A stretch of DNA of 64,000 nt, taken from an uncultured Clostridia bacterium. GTDB lineage: Bacteria > Bacillota > Clostridia > Christensenellales > Pumilibacteraceae. Positions within the stretch are counted from its first letter, which is position 1; each line of letters starts with the position of its first letter. The notes under the pieces are model-generated. The model had not been told where the DNA came from. It did no database searches and worked only from the letters and a program-made list of their open reading frames with translations. Shown here one piece after another: positions 1-8,486 of this stretch. The stretch covers positions 83,345 through 147,344 of the forward strand of contig CANQFK010000001.1 in NCBI GenBank assembly GCA_947598585.1. The letters run 5' to 3'. Made by a program: the position numbers and the translations under genes.

Positions 1-1
1 G

Positions 2-232
2 GGACGCAAAAAGGCATTGGCTACTCTTGTAGGGTACATGCAAAAGAAAGATATCGACATTACCCGTCCCATGGTGTTGCTCAACGCCGATTGCGACGAG
101 GACAAAGATTATATCACCGAACTTATAAAAGATTCGTTCCCCGACCTTGAAATATGGCAGTATAACGTTGGACCCGTAATAGGGTGCCATTGCGGACCGG
201 ATACGATAGGGATCATATTCATTTCCAAATAA
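2..232 (+). CDS. DegV family fatty-acid-binding protein, C-terminal part (cut by window edge)
   Basis: Only the last 76 codons lie in the window and the reading frame is open to the left edge, so the gene begins outside. The visible end matches the C-terminal domain of DegV/FakB proteins: a stretch around HADCDED-type residues (here NADCDEDK), then the family-typical close GPVIGCHCGPDTIGIIF. DegV/FakB proteins bind a fatty acid and present it to the kinase FakA for phosphorylation before phospholipid synthesis; a fakA gene is present at 37400-39037. Whether this copy is a true FakB cannot be decided from the tail. TTG at 17 is an internal codon, not a start. Confidence 0.8.
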   Translation, partial: GRKKALATLVGYMQKKDIDITRPMVLLNADCDEDKDYITELIKDSFPDLEIWQYNVGPVIGCHCGPDTIGIIFISK

Positions 233-236
233 GGGA

Positions 237-265
237 TTAACGCGGTAAACGCGATTGATTACAAT
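237..265 (+). promoter_or_regulatory. Candidate sigma-A promoter for the aminotransferase gene
   Basis: TTAACG at 237-242, a 17-base spacer, and TACAAT at 260-265. It is followed by the ribosome binding site AAGGAG just before the ATG at 286. The -35 is weak (4 of 6 consensus bases). Confidence 0.4.
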
Positions 266-285
266 ATGTGTAAGGAGATTTTTTA

Positions 286-1482
286 ATGGTTTACAATTAC
301 AGCGAAAGAATGAGTAAAATGAACGGAGCGGCGACAAGAGAAATTCTGAAACTTTTGACAAGACCGGAGATTATTTCTTTTGCGGGCGGTTTTCCGGCAA
401 CTCAATGTCTTCCACAAAAGGAAGTTCAGGAGATCGCGCACGAACTTCTGAGCGAGGGGCGCGCTACCGATTCCTTGCAATACGGTACGACCGAAGGTTT
501 TGTGCCTTTCAGACAGCAGCTTATCGAATATGTCAAAACTGCCGGGATCGAAAACATTTCGCTTGACCAGACGCTTGTAATAAGCGGAGGACAGCAGGGC
601 ATAGACCTTATGAGCAAGACGTTCCTCGATAAGGGAGATGTGGTTTTTGTGGAAAATCCTACATATCTTACCGCTTTGCAGATCTTCGATTCGTATCAAG
701 CGAAGATAGTGGGAATAAACGCCGATAAAAACGGTCTTGATATCGAAGATCTCGAAAATAAGATCATTCAATATAAGCCGAAATTTTTGTATTGCGTATC
801 TACTTTCTCCAATCCTACCGGAAAAACTTATACGGTAGCCAATCGCAAAGAGATAGCGTCCGTTACGGCAAAATACAACGTAATGGTCCTCGAAGACGAC
901 CCGTACAGCAAATTGAGATTCGAGGGAGAAAGCGTTCCGAGCATAAAGAGTTTTGACACTCACGGCAACGTCGTATACATTTCGAGTTTTTCCAAAGTAC
1001 TTTCGCCCGGACTCAGAGTGGGCGTAGCGGTAGGCGATAAGGAAGTCATTCGCAAGATGACGATCTGCAAGCAAGGCGTAGACGTAACGACTTCCAATCT
1101 TTCGCAACTTATAGTTTACGAATATCTCAAACGCGGTTACTTGTTCCCCAATATCGCAAAAAGCCTTCCCATTTACAGAGAACGCAAAAACGCAATGATC
1201 GACGCGATAAACAAATATATGCCCGAGGAATTCAAGTATATCAACGCTGAGGGCGGATTGTTCATTTGGGGTGAATTCGACGCTCCCATAAATACGGTGG
1301 AACTTGCTCCCGAGGCAATAAAGCACGACGTGGCTTATATCCAAGGTCAGGTGTTCTATCCCGACGGCGGCGGACTCAATACGTTAAGACTCAACTTCTC
1401 CAATGCTACGGTAGATCGTATAGACGCGGGCATTCACAGATTGGGAGATATGTTCAAGGAAGAAATAGCAAAATTAAAATAG
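286..1482 (+). CDS. PLP-dependent class I/II aminotransferase
   Basis: A 398-residue fold-type I aminotransferase of the group that contains LysN-like 2-aminoadipate transaminases and the catalytic domain of MocR regulators; no helix-turn-helix domain is attached. Visible motifs are the FAGGFP start, SGGQQGIDL (PLP phosphate-binding side, about residue 100), SNPTG (N176), EDDPY (203-207) and the Schiff-base lysine K237 in SSFSK, followed by the arginine of SPGLRVG. It transfers an amino group between an amino acid and a 2-oxo acid. The exact substrate cannot be read from sequence; aromatic, branched-chain or 2-aminoadipate are all possible. ATG is preceded by AAGGAG. tyrS follows 15 bases downstream, probably cotranscribed. 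Confidence 0.88.
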   Translation: MVYNYSERMSKMNGAATREILKLLTRPEIISFAGGFPATQCLPQKEVQEIAHELLSEGRATDSLQYGTTEGFVPFRQQLIEYVKTAGIENISLDQTLVISGGQQGIDLMSKTFLDKGDVVFVENPTYLTALQIFDSYQAKIVGINADKNGLDIEDLENKIIQYKPKFLYCVSTFSNPTGKTYTVANRKEIASVTAKYNVMVLEDDPYSKLRFEGESVPSIKSFDTHGNVVYISSFSKVLSPGLRVGVAVGDKEVIRKMTICKQGVDVTTSNLSQLIVYEYLKRGYLFPNIAKSLPIYRERKNAMIDAINKYMPEEFKYINAEGGLFIWGEFDAPINTVELAPEAIKHDVAYIQGQVFYPDGGGLNTLRLNFSNATVDRIDAGIHRLGDMFKEEIAKLK

Positions 1483-1497
1483 ATCAAGGGTTTTTTA

Positions 1498-2706
1498 ATG
1501 AAGAACGTTTTAGACACATTATACGAAAGAGGATTCATAAAGCAGACTGTCTATGAAGATGACTTGCGCAAACTTCTCGGCAGCGAGAGCGTACCGTTTT
1601 ACGTCGGGTTCGATCCCACTGCCGACAGCTTGCATATAGGTCACTATATACCCATCATGGCAATGGCGCATATGCAAAGGGCGGGGCACAAACCTGTCGC
1701 CCTTATAGGCGGCGGCACCGCCATGATAGGCGATCCTTCGGGCAGGACCGATATGCGCAGTATGATGACGCGGGAAACCATTGCTCATAATTGCGAAACG
1801 TTTAAAGAGCAACTCAAACACTTTATTCGTTTCGACGGCGAGAATGCCGCGCTCATACTCAATAATGCCGATTGGCTGATGGATCTCAATTACATCGGCT
1901 TTTTGCGCGAGGTTGGCACATACTTTTCGGTAAACAAAATGCTTACCGCCGAGTGTTACAAGGCGCGAATGGAAAAGGGATTGAGTTTTTTGGAGTTCAA
2001 CTATATGCTTATGCAGGCATATGATTTCCTTGTTCTGTATAAAGATCACGGAGTCAAACTTCAAATAGGCGGCAACGATCAATGGAGCAATATGCTTGCT
2101 GGTGCCGATCTGATAAGGCGCAAGGAAGCTGCCGACGCTTATGCCATGACTTTTGCGCTACTCGAAACATCCGACGGCAAAAAAATGGGCAAGACGGCAA
2201 AGGGCGCTTTGTGGCTGGACGCAAACAAGACTACTCCTTATGAATTCTATCAATATTTCCGCAACGTTGAAGACGTTAAAGTGGAAGAATGTCTGAAACT
2301 TCTGACTTTTGTGGAACTTGACGAAATTGCCGAGCTTTGCAAATATAAAGATGAACGAATAAACGAGGCGAAAAAAAGACTTGCTTTCGAGGTGACCGCA
2401 TTGGTGCACGGCGTGGAAGTCGCGACCAAAGTTCAAGCCGAGGCGCAAGGTGCTTTCGGCGGCGGCGGAGAAATGCCGACCTTATCTCTCAAAGTCAATG
2501 GGGAAACGCTTATCGTGGATCTTATGATAATGGCGAAAACAGCGTCCTCCAAAAGCGATGCGCGCAGAGTGATAGAGGGCGGCGGAGTGAAGATCGATGA
2601 GCAAAAGGTTGCGGACGTAGGCGCGAAAATATCCGACTTTACCGCAAAAAAAGAGTTCGTTCTTCATAAAGGTAAAAAAGCGCACATTAAGATCTTAGTC
2701 GAATGA
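1498..2706 (+). CDS. tyrS: Tyrosyl-tRNA synthetase
   Basis: Class I aminoacyl-tRNA synthetase that charges tRNA-Tyr in the cytoplasm. At 402 residues it has the normal bacterial TyrRS length. HIGH motif is HIGH at 46-49, inside the signature PTADSLHIGH. The tyrosine and ATP pocket is visible as GGGTAMIGDPSG (71-82) and QIGGNDQW (189-196). The KMSKS loop is KMGKT (229-233), close to the KFGKT form common in Gram-positives. The C-terminal ~65 residues are an S4 RNA-binding domain (SDARRVIEGGGVKI). No T-box leader is visible upstream, so regulation by tRNA is not supported here. It overlaps the next gene by 4 bases (ATGA), implying coupled translation. Confidence 0.97.
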   Translation: MKNVLDTLYERGFIKQTVYEDDLRKLLGSESVPFYVGFDPTADSLHIGHYIPIMAMAHMQRAGHKPVALIGGGTAMIGDPSGRTDMRSMMTRETIAHNCETFKEQLKHFIRFDGENAALILNNADWLMDLNYIGFLREVGTYFSVNKMLTAECYKARMEKGLSFLEFNYMLMQAYDFLVLYKDHGVKLQIGGNDQWSNMLAGADLIRRKEAADAYAMTFALLETSDGKKMGKTAKGALWLDANKTTPYEFYQYFRNVEDVKVEECLKLLTFVELDEIAELCKYKDERINEAKKRLAFEVTALVHGVEVATKVQAEAQGAFGGGGEMPTLSLKVNGETLIVDLMIMAKTASSKSDARRVIEGGGVKIDEQKVADVGAKISDFTAKKEFVLHKGKKAHIKILVE

Positions 2707-3302
2707 AATATGTCACGCTGACAGAGGGACGATCCGAATCGGTCATTCTCAGATCTCGCTTTTTGGGTTTTGCATATGGCGTAAACGATGAAACGGATGT
2801 GCTTGAAAGATTGAAAGAACTCAGAAAGCTGTATCACGATGCGACTCATGTTTGCTATGCGGCTATCTGGGACGAGAAGGGGACGTTGTCCCGTTTCTCC
2901 GACGACGGAGAGCCGAGCGGTACTGCGGGCGCGCAAATAATGGGCGCGATAAAGAGCGCGGATCTCAAAAAATGCTTGGTCGCTGTGGTGCGATATTTCG
3001 GCGGGACAAAGTTGGGCACGGGCGGTCTTACCAAGGCATATGCCTCGGTAGCAGCCGATTGCATAGCAAATGCGAGGCTTGTTACCTATGTTATGTCAGA
3101 CATATACAGGTGCAATACGGACTTTTCGACATTCAAAAAGATAAGTAATGTGGTCGGGATAGACGACGTAAGTTATTCTAATGACGTATCGTTTACTTAT
3201 TCTTGTCCGACAAACGAGAGCATTGCGCCGCTTATCGACAAGGTCAACGGTAAGATAAATTATTCTTTATTCAAACAAGATTATAAAATTGTCAAAAACT
3301 AA
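2703..3302 (+). CDS. YigZ/IMPACT family protein
   Basis: A 199-residue protein with the UPF0029/IMPACT N-terminal domain. The family signature is clear: FSDDGEPSGTAG near residue 65, then VVRYFGGTKLGTGGL near 100. The C-terminal ~75 residues match the small ferredoxin-like DUF1949 domain of bacterial YigZ. Eukaryotic IMPACT binds Gcn1 and damps stress signalling; the bacterial role is not settled. The start overlaps the end of tyrS by 4 bases, so the two are translationally coupled. ilvE follows after 29 bases, which contain a small ACGC-GAAA-GCGT hairpin just upstream of its ribosome binding site. Confidence 0.9.
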   Translation: MKYVTLTEGRSESVILRSRFLGFAYGVNDETDVLERLKELRKLYHDATHVCYAAIWDEKGTLSRFSDDGEPSGTAGAQIMGAIKSADLKKCLVAVVRYFGGTKLGTGGLTKAYASVAADCIANARLVTYVMSDIYRCNTDFSTFKKISNVVGIDDVSYSNDVSFTYSCPTNESIAPLIDKVNGKINYSLFKQDYKIVKN

Positions 3303-3331
3303 CGCGAAAGCGTAAAGGAGAAATAAAAATT

Positions 3332-4393
3332 ATGGAACTTAAAATTATCAAGACGGAAAACAAAAAGGCTAAGCCGACAGGCAAACTCGGATTCGGTAAA
3401 TATTTCACTGATCATATGTTCATCATGGAATATGAGGGCGGAGAATGGAAGAATGCCCGTATACAACCGTATCAGGATCTGCATTTGGCACCCTCTGCGT
3501 CTGTGCTTCACTATGCTCAGGGCGTATTCGAAGGCGCAAAAGCCTATAAGAACAGCAAAGGGGAAATTCGTCTTTTCCGTCTTAATGATAATCTTGACAG
3601 AATGTGCGATTCCGCCGAGCGACTTTGCATGCCGACCTTCGATAAAAAGTTCGTATATGACGCTATCAAGCAACTCATTTTCATCGACGAAGATTGGATA
3701 CCTACCGATGAGGGAACGGCTCTTTACATAAGACCCACCATGATAGCTACCGAACCTGCGCTTGGTGTTCACGCTTCCAAAACTTACTATATGTACGTTA
3801 TCGTAAGCCCCGTCGGAGCATATTACGCAAACGGACTTGCTCCCGTAAAACTCTTGGTAGAAGAGAACTATGTTCGTGCGGCAAAGGGCGGCACGGGCGG
3901 ACACAAGGTAATAGGCAACTATGCGGCGAGCATGAAAGCGGGCGAGAACGCTCAGGCGAAAGGATACGATCAGGCTATGTGGCTTGACGCAAAACATCAT
4001 CGCTATGTCGAAGAAGTAGGCGCGATGAATATCTTCTTCGTGATAGACAACGTTGCTTATACGCCTGCACTTCGCGGCAGCATTTTGCCGGGCATCACGC
4101 GCAGAAGCGTAATTGCTCTTTTAAAATCGCACAATATCAAAGTTCGCGAGATGAACGTCGATATCCGCAAGGTAGCGGAGGCTGCCGAAAACGGCAAACT
4201 TAACGAGATCTTCGGAACGGGCACCGCAGCTGTCATTTCTCCCGTAGGCTGGTTCGGTTATCACGGTAAGGATTATGAGGTAAATAAGGGTCAGATGGGC
4301 GAGATAAGCAAGATGCTCTATGACGAACTTACGGGCATTCAGAACGGTAAATATCCCGACAAGTTCGGCTGGGTAGATATCATCAGAAAGTAA
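3332..4393 (+). CDS. ilvE: Branched-chain amino acid aminotransferase
   Basis: A 353-residue fold-type IV PLP enzyme of the BCAT family that interconverts leucine, isoleucine and valine with their 2-oxo acids using glutamate/2-oxoglutarate. Motifs: VLHYAQGVFEG (about 58-68), RPTMIAT (134-140), the PLP lysine K192 in GGHKVIGNYAAS, WLDA plus the conserved EEVGAMNIFFV stretch, and GSILPGITRRSV followed by EIFGTGTAAVISPVG. Length and motif order match the eukaryotic-like/long BCAT subgroup found in clostridia. ATG is preceded by AAAGGAG. A strong terminator at 4431-4465 closes the unit. Confidence 0.96.
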   Translation: MELKIIKTENKKAKPTGKLGFGKYFTDHMFIMEYEGGEWKNARIQPYQDLHLAPSASVLHYAQGVFEGAKAYKNSKGEIRLFRLNDNLDRMCDSAERLCMPTFDKKFVYDAIKQLIFIDEDWIPTDEGTALYIRPTMIATEPALGVHASKTYYMYVIVSPVGAYYANGLAPVKLLVEENYVRAAKGGTGGHKVIGNYAASMKAGENAQAKGYDQAMWLDAKHHRYVEEVGAMNIFFVIDNVAYTPALRGSILPGITRRSVIALLKSHNIKVREMNVDIRKVAEAAENGKLNEIFGTGTAAVISPVGWFGYHGKDYEVNKGQMGEISKMLYDELTGIQNGKYPDKFGWVDIIRK

Positions 4394-4430
4394 TCTCACA
4401 TATATAATTTCGCGTATTATGCGTGACATA

Positions 4431-4465
4431 AATAGGCTGTTGCAAATAGCAACGGCTTATTTTTT
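4431..4465 (+). terminator. Rho-independent terminator after ilvE
   Basis: Stem AATAGGCTGTTGC against GCAACGGCTTATT (13 pairs with two G-U type mismatches), loop AAATA, then TTTTTT. It separates ilvE from the transporter pair. Confidence 0.85.
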
Positions 4466-4516
4466 GCTCAACAAAATAAAAAATGCAACGAAAATCACCT
4501 TTTAGTATGCAAAAGC

Positions 4517-4545
4517 TGGACTTATTCTTGCCAATGTGATAGAAT
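4517..4545 (+). promoter_or_regulatory. Promoter candidate for the chromate-family transporter pair
   Basis: TGGACT at 4517-4522, 17-base spacer, extended -10 TGATAGAAT ending at 4545. Transcription would start about 9 bases before the ATG at 4561, so the leader would be very short. Confidence 0.45.
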
Positions 4546-4560
4546 ATCCGAGAGGTGGCG

Positions 4561-5205
4561 ATGAAAAAACTTTTAAATTTATTCATAACGTTTTTCAAGA
4601 TCGGGCTGTTTACTTTCGGCGGTGGCTATGCGATGCTATCGCTTATCCAGTCGGAAACGGTAACGAAAAAACAGTGGTTAAGCGGAGAGGAATTGCTCAA
4701 TATCATAGCGATCTCCGAGTCCACGCCGGGTCCCATTTCGATAAATTGCGCCACTTATATAGGGCAAAAGCGCGCGGGATTTTTCGGCGCAGTTTTTGCC
4801 ACATTGGGAGTCGTGCTCCCGTCCTTTCTCATCATATTCGCAATATCCTTTTTTATAGAGGATTTCCTGAAAATCGAACTCATCAATAAGGCGTTCAGGG
4901 GTGTTCAGGCGTGCGTAGCCGTCCTTATCATAAGAGCGGCGTTCAAAATGGCGAAGAGCATAAAAAAAGACGTCGTTTCATTCGTTATCCTCGGCTTGGC
5001 GGCGGCTGTCACGATCATACTCGATTTCGTGTCTTTCGATCTGTCGAGCATCTATCTCATAATAGCGGGCGGCTTTGTCGGCTTTATCTATTACGGACTT
5101 ATAAACAAGAAAAAGGAGCCTTTGCCCGAGGCAAATAACGCCATGACCGAAGAAAACGGAAAAGAGGAAGAGGTCGCTACCTCGCAAAACGAGGAGGAAA
5201 AATGA
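4561..5205 (+). CDS. Chromate transporter family half-protein, first of a pair
   Basis: A short (214-residue) ChrA/CHR superfamily membrane protein with one CHR domain. Typical motifs are FKIGLFTFGGGYAML near the start and ESTPGPISIN near residue 55, then hydrophobic segments with ATLGVVLPSF. The last ~30 residues are a charged acidic tail (many E/K) not seen in its partner. Short-chain CHR proteins usually occur as adjacent pairs and are thought to form a heterodimeric transporter; chromate efflux is established for some members only, so the natural substrate is uncertain. I chose ATG 4561, 5 bases after AGAGG, over GTG 4555, which overlaps the ribosome binding site. It overlaps the next gene by 4 bases. 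Confidence 0.88.
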   Translation: MKKLLNLFITFFKIGLFTFGGGYAMLSLIQSETVTKKQWLSGEELLNIIAISESTPGPISINCATYIGQKRAGFFGAVFATLGVVLPSFLIIFAISFFIEDFLKIELINKAFRGVQACVAVLIIRAAFKMAKSIKKDVVSFVILGLAAAVTIILDFVSFDLSSIYLIIAGGFVGFIYYGLINKKKEPLPEANNAMTEENGKEEEVATSQNEEEK

Positions 5206-5768
5206 TATATCTGCAACTCTTTCTGACCTTTTTCAAGATAGGACTTTTCACGTTCGGCGGCGGATACGGCATGATCGCCATAATTCAGCAGGAAATGGCG
5301 AAAAACGGCTGGGTAGGCGACGAAATGCTTGCCAACTTTATAGGTATAAGCGAAACCACTCCGGGGCCGATAGCCATAAATATGGCGACTTTTGTGGGCA
5401 GCTCGGTAGGCGGAGAGGCGGGCAGCGCTTTTTTGGGAGCGCTCATGGCGACTTTGGGCGTCGTATTGCCGTCGTTTATCATAATCCTGCTTATAGCGAT
5501 GCTGTTCAAGCACTTTATGGAAAACAGAGTCGTTTTCTCCGTATTGAGCGGAATAAAACCCGTCGTGTTGGGACTCATATTCGCGACGGGAATAGTTCTT
5601 GCGTATAACAATATGTTCAAGGCGGGATTCGACTATCGCGCGCTCATAATAATGATATTGATAGGGGCGGCAGCCATAGCGTTCAAACGGATCCGCAAAA
5701 AGGATCTTTCGCCCATAATAATGATAATTGTGTCGGCGGGGCTCGGCATGCTTTTATATTCGATATAA
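5202..5768 (+). CDS. Chromate transporter family half-protein, second of a pair
   Basis: A 188-residue partner of the preceding gene with the same CHR-domain pattern: FKIGLFTFGGGYGMI, ETTPGPIAIN and ATLGVVLPSF, and four to six hydrophobic segments. The start overlaps the end of the first half by 4 bases (ATGA), so both are almost certainly made together in equal amounts. It lacks the acidic tail of the first subunit. The family transports anions in symport or antiport with protons; the substrate here is not evident. No clear terminator follows. Confidence 0.88.
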   Translation: MIYLQLFLTFFKIGLFTFGGGYGMIAIIQQEMAKNGWVGDEMLANFIGISETTPGPIAINMATFVGSSVGGEAGSAFLGALMATLGVVLPSFIIILLIAMLFKHFMENRVVFSVLSGIKPVVLGLIFATGIVLAYNNMFKAGFDYRALIIMILIGAAAIAFKRIRKKDLSPIIMIIVSAGLGMLLYSI

Positions 5769-6205
5769 AAATTCCGCATAATCGGTCGTATTGCAAACAC
5801 AATCTCAACACCAAAGCCGTCTTTTTACATTTTTCAAAACCGTTGGCAAACTTTTGCATTGTGAAAATTATGTTATAATGCCCAATATAGATTGTATGAC
5901 CGCGCGGACGTGCATACTATATGTACAATTATAAATGTTTTGTGCAAAAATCTGAATAAATGCCGTTTAATCCGCCGAAAACCGCGAAATCACTATAAAA
6001 ATTATTTTCAATAAATTCACACCTGTAAATAACTTGACAAAAACCGCGAAATAATGTAGAATATATTTAACTTTATTATTATGGTTTTTTATTGGTAAAT
6101 TTATACAATAATGAATGCCGTGATATGTTGATTTACAAAAATGTTTGTCTGCATATAATAAAGTAAATATATTACGCTGTGATTTTAACGGCGAAAGGAG
6201 TAGAG
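5769..6205 (+). promoter_or_regulatory. 437-base AT-rich intergenic region
   Basis: No convincing ORF or RNA gene. It contains an extended -10 element (TGTTATAAT, 5871-5879), a near-consensus promoter at 6034-6062, and a 13-base direct repeat AAAACCGCGAAAT at 5978-5990 and 6040-6052, the second copy lying in the promoter spacer. It separates the transporter pair from the MoxR/VWA locus. Confidence 0.6.
6034..6062 (+). promoter_or_regulatory. Strong sigma-A promoter for the MoxR/VWA locus
   Basis: TTGACA at 6034-6039, exactly 17 bases, TAGAAT at 6057-6062. The leader would be about 135 bases before the first start codon at 6206. Confidence 0.75.
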
Positions 6206-7297
6206 ATGGATACCAAGAAGCTGTTCGAAAAATATCGCGCGCGCTTGGTTTGCGAAGGAATTCTGAAATCTTTTCTTTGCGGATTGATAGTAGCTTTTGC
6301 CATAGACGCCGTATTCGCGTTGGTGACTTCGGTGCGGTATTTTACGGAGATTTTCAAATGGTGGTTTTTGGTTGCTCTCGGAGTGGGGCTCGTTATCGGC
6401 TTGATAGTGGCGATCGTTCTTTATTTTACCGTGTTCAGACCGGACACAAAGAAGATCGCAAGGAGAGTCGACAAACTCGGCCTCGAAGAGCGCGCGATCA
6501 CGATGCTCGAACTCGAACAGGACGAATCGTACATTGCAATGCGCCAACGAGATGACGCCAAAGCCAAGATCAAGGAAGCCAACAGCAAGTCCATGCATTT
6601 TTCGATAGCGAAACCTTTGATAATAGCGGTCGCTGTCGTTTGCGCGGTCGGAGTGCTTTCGACTACGTTCAATGTTCTGGCGACATTCAATGTTATGGAT
6701 AATCCCTTTGATCAGTATGAAACGGTTTATGTTACCGTTGAATACAGAGTTCTCAATGATAACGGCGGCAGGATCGAAAGCGGAGAGAACGGTCTTATTT
6801 ATAGTATAGAGAAAGGTGAGAGTACCACCAATCCCGTATTTGCGGTCGCCGACGACGGATTCGAGTTTTTGTATTGGTTGGACGAAATGGGCAACGTGTT
6901 GAGCGAATGGCCCGAAAGGCAGGAGATAGAAGTGAACAAGGACATGGTCATCTATGCCGCATTCGGTCCTTTGATGATCCTGGACTCCAACGATCCCACT
7001 CAACCTTACGACCCGTACGCTTACCCGAGACCCACCGACCCGGGCGACGATCCCGAGCCTAAGCCGGATCCGAATGCTCCGCCCGAGGACGGCAATTTGA
7101 AATGGGAAGAAAACAATCAGATAAAAGATAACAATTCTTCATATTATCCCGAATATGATCTCGAAAAAAATGACGCTATGGAAGAAATAGAAAACGATTC
7201 CAATCTCAGCGGTAAACATAAAGAAGGCGTGGGATCTTATTATGAAATGCTCGATCCCCCGGAAAAAAGCGATTCCGACCTCGATGTCGGACAGTAG
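6206..7297 (+). CDS. DUF4175-like membrane protein, first gene of MoxR/VWA locus
   Basis: A 363-residue protein. Residues ~20-42 and ~52-78 form a pair of membrane segments, followed by a cytosolic-looking helix with ARRVDKLGLEERAITMLEL, which resembles the start of DUF4175 proteins that accompany MoxR ATPases. A third membrane segment (about 135-158) leads to an outside region with one bacterial-repeat (Flg_new/InlB B-repeat-like) unit ending in VIYAAFGP, then a proline/aspartate-rich linker and a charged tail. ATG 6206 follows AAAGGAG; the in-frame GTG at 6179 lies upstream of it and is unlikely. The function is unknown. Its place before moxR suggests it is a membrane partner of the complex. 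Confidence 0.7.
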   Translation: MDTKKLFEKYRARLVCEGILKSFLCGLIVAFAIDAVFALVTSVRYFTEIFKWWFLVALGVGLVIGLIVAIVLYFTVFRPDTKKIARRVDKLGLEERAITMLELEQDESYIAMRQRDDAKAKIKEANSKSMHFSIAKPLIIAVAVVCAVGVLSTTFNVLATFNVMDNPFDQYETVYVTVEYRVLNDNGGRIESGENGLIYSIEKGESTTNPVFAVADDGFEFLYWLDEMGNVLSEWPERQEIEVNKDMVIYAAFGPLMILDSNDPTQPYDPYAYPRPTDPGDDPEPKPDPNAPPEDGNLKWEENNQIKDNNSSYYPEYDLEKNDAMEEIENDSNLSGKHKEGVGSYYEMLDPPEKSDSDLDVGQ

Positions 7298-7309
7298 ACG
7301 TAAATAATT

Positions 7310-7349
7310 ATGCCTGTTTTTTGTCGATTTGTCGATGAGGGACGGGCAT
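7310..7349 (+). other. Imperfect stem-loop between first gene and moxR
   Basis: ATGCCTGT (7310-7317) can pair with ACGGGCAT (7342-7349) across a 24-base loop that contains a GTCGATTT/GTCGATGA repeat. There is no T-tract, so it is not a clear terminator. It may be a processing or attenuation element. Confidence 0.3.
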
Positions 7350-7423
7350 AAAACGGTTAATTAAACTTTTAAACAAAAAATAAAAAAATAAAATAAAATT
7401 AAAAATCAAAGAGAGGCAAAAAA

Positions 7424-8482
7424 ATGGAAATAACAGAACAAAACATTCAGAAGTTCAGTGAGAAATGCAAAAACATATTCACACAGCTCAGACGCGACGT
7501 AGTCGGTCAAAATGAAGTAGTAGAGGGAACCATCATTGCGATGATCGCAGGCGGCAACGTATTGCTCGAAGGTGTGCCCGGCGTAGGAAAGACAAGACTT
7601 GTAAGATCGCTCGGAAGAGTATTCAATCTTCCCTTCGCGAGAATACAGTTCACGCCCGACCTCATGCCCGCGGACGTTACAGGTACCAACATTATAGTAA
7701 AGGACGAATCGGGCAACAGCAAGTTCCAATTCCAGAAAGGACCCATTTTCAGCAACATAATACTTGCGGACGAAATCAACCGTGCGACCCCCAAGACGCA
7801 GTCGGCGCTTTTGGAAGCGATGCAGGAGCATAGCGTAACCGTAATGGGCGAGTCCCGTAAGTTGAACGAACCTTTCTTTGTACTTGCAACGCAGAACCCG
7901 ATAGAGCAAGACGGAACGTATCCGCTTCCCGAAGCGCAAATGGACCGTTTCATGTTCAAGTTGATAGTACCTATGCCGAGCATGGACGAGCTTATGGACA
8001 TAGTAAATATGACGCAAAAGACCATGGCGGAAGTTGCGGATTCGGCTTGTACGGGCGAAGAGCTTTTGGAAATGCGCCAAACGGCAAACGGGATCCCCGT
8101 AGCGGAAGAAGTAATGAGATATGCAATGACGCTCGTATCCGCAACGCATCCTGACAGCACGGAAGCGTCGGAAGCCGCTAAGAAGTATGTTCGTCTCGGA
8201 GCCAGCCCGCGTGCGGGACAGGCGCTCATATCGGCGGCAAAGGTAAGAGCATTGATGCAAGGCAGATACAACGTAGCGTACTCCGATCTTAATGCGCTTG
8301 CTTATCCCGTACTCAGACATCGTATGAAGATGAACTTCGAGGCTGTTGCGGAGAGAGTAAGTGCGGACGCCGTAATAGGCATGATAATCGACGAATTGGG
8401 CAAAGGCGAAAAGCCTGCCGCAAAGTCCGAAGCTCCCGCAACGGAGGACGATAAGAAAAAACGCGGTTTGGGGAGAAAATAA
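7424..8482 (+). CDS. MoxR family AAA+ ATPase
   Basis: A 352-residue AAA+ ATPase of the MoxR clade. Walker A is GVPGVGKT (50-57), Walker B ILADE (113-117) followed by INRATPKTQSALLEAMQE, sensor 1 ATQNPIEQ, and the arginine-finger region AQMDRF. The C-terminal lid (ALISAAKVRALMQGR) matches AAA_lid_2. The last ~25 residues are a charged Ala/Lys tail. MoxR ATPases act as chaperone-like partners of VWA proteins, loading metal or assembling complexes. Here DUF58 and VWA proteins follow directly, the standard association. The leader is very AT-rich and ends in AGAGAGG before ATG. Confidence 0.95.
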   Translation: MEITEQNIQKFSEKCKNIFTQLRRDVVGQNEVVEGTIIAMIAGGNVLLEGVPGVGKTRLVRSLGRVFNLPFARIQFTPDLMPADVTGTNIIVKDESGNSKFQFQKGPIFSNIILADEINRATPKTQSALLEAMQEHSVTVMGESRKLNEPFFVLATQNPIEQDGTYPLPEAQMDRFMFKLIVPMPSMDELMDIVNMTQKTMAEVADSACTGEELLEMRQTANGIPVAEEVMRYAMTLVSATHPDSTEASEAAKKYVRLGASPRAGQALISAAKVRALMQGRYNVAYSDLNALAYPVLRHRMKMNFEAVAERVSADAVIGMIIDELGKGEKPAAKSEAPATEDDKKKRGLGRK

Positions 8483-8486
8483 TTAA

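Noticed and set aside
283..1344. 353-codon reverse frame opposite the aminotransferase
   Set aside because: Fully antisense to a gene with all catalytic motifs; composition is unlike a protein (Phe/Tyr/Arg/His rich).
1483..1497. T-box leader for tyrS
   Set aside because: Only 15 bases separate tyrS from the preceding gene.
3303..3331. Riboswitch or attenuator before ilvE
   Set aside because: Only a 4-bp ACGC-GAAA-GCGT hairpin fits in 29 bases; too small for a known leader.
7310..7349. Terminator before moxR
   Set aside because: The stem has no T-tract on either strand and a large loop; kept only as a possible stem-loop.
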